Positions 6,588 through 6,762 of a stretch of 6,762 nucleotides of DNA are shown here, one piece after another. The stretch is from Desulfobacteraceae bacterium. GTDB lineage: Bacteria; Desulfobacterota; Desulfobacteria; Desulfobacterales; UBA11574. Every line of letters begins with the position of its first letter. Within the stretch, counting starts at the first letter, position 1. The position numbers and the translations under genes are program-made. Location of the stretch: contig DNGT01000246.1 of NCBI GenBank assembly GCA_003486165.1, positions 1,396 through 8,157 of the forward strand. The letters run 5' to 3'. The notes under the pieces were generated by a model that saw only the letters and a program-made list of their open reading frames with translations, was not told where the DNA came from and ran no database searches.

Positions 6588-6762
6588 TCAGAGTAGCGAA
6601 GTTACACCTAAAATTTCTATGTTAATCCATTTGTCGTGTAAATCTTTAATGCCTTACAAGGAATGATTTTAATTTTAACTATTCAGTGGATTTTTGAAAA
6701 CAGGAATGAACCAATTAAGATGTAAAATATCAGAATTCAAGTCCATGACACCTTAATAACAT
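6588..6762. other. AT-rich right-edge stretch without a supported gene
   Basis: About 175 bases at the right edge contain only short frames on both strands and no RNA gene that I recognise. Apart from the weak promoter candidate I see no repeat, strong hairpin or coding signal. A gene ending or starting just beyond the window cannot be judged. Confidence 0.5.
6614..6642 (-). promoter_or_regulatory. Candidate sigma70-type promoter for the glycogen-binding ORF and DUF547 gene
   Basis: On the minus strand TTTACA (6642-6637) is followed after 17 bases by TAGAAA (6619-6614). The first hexamer matches five of six and the second four of six consensus positions, in an AT-rich region with no gene. 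It lies about 115 bases before TTG 6500. Such pairs occur by chance in AT-rich DNA, so this is only a candidate. Confidence 0.22.

Noticed and set aside
1..6762. Mobile element, CRISPR, defence or toxin-antitoxin system
   Set aside because: No transposase, integrase, direct repeat array, terminal inverted repeats or paired small genes of that kind were seen in either strand.

Overview
This window looks like chromosomal DNA from a medium-to-low-GC anaerobic bacterium. A Desulfobacterota (former Deltaproteobacteria) origin is my best guess. It rests on the style of the DGC zinc-binding protein, the short 6-phosphogluconate dehydrogenase, the DUF547 protein and a stand-alone glycogen-binding domain. 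This is an inference from family resemblance, not a search result.

Layout. At the left edge (1-369, + strand) is the 3' part of a DGC-type putative zinc-binding protein. Everything else that is recognisable is on the minus strand and reads right to left. From the right edge: a small glycogen-binding (CBM48/AMPK-beta type) domain protein whose start codon is not evident (6288-about 6560); a secreted DUF547 protein (5494-6258); then a tight sugar-phosphate operon gnd (4460-5377), zwf (2878-4437), a broken VTT/TVP38-type membrane protein gene (2358-2857), pgl (1554-2321), glk (572-1573), and finally a 58-codon 3' remnant of rpiA (376-552) directly behind the glk stop. The rpiA remnant ends 6 bases from the end of the convergent DGC gene.

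Function. Glk phosphorylates glucose to glucose 6-phosphate. Zwf oxidises that to 6-phosphogluconolactone, Pgl hydrolyses the lactone, and Gnd makes ribulose 5-phosphate. All four genes are intact and tightly packed (overlap or short gaps), so this is a complete oxidative pentose phosphate branch in one transcription unit. An RpiA gene would be the logical next step, but only its C-terminal quarter survives here.

The main surprises are signs of gene decay inside or beside an otherwise intact metabolic operon: an rpiA 3' fragment missed by simple ORF calling because it is short, a VTT-domain gene whose frame is broken at a homopolymer run, and a glycogen-binding domain whose first strand lies upstream of any usual start codon. 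I see no CRISPR array, RNA gene, insertion sequence, prophage or defence system. No stretch over 300 bases lacks a gene; the longest is about 175 bases at the right edge.
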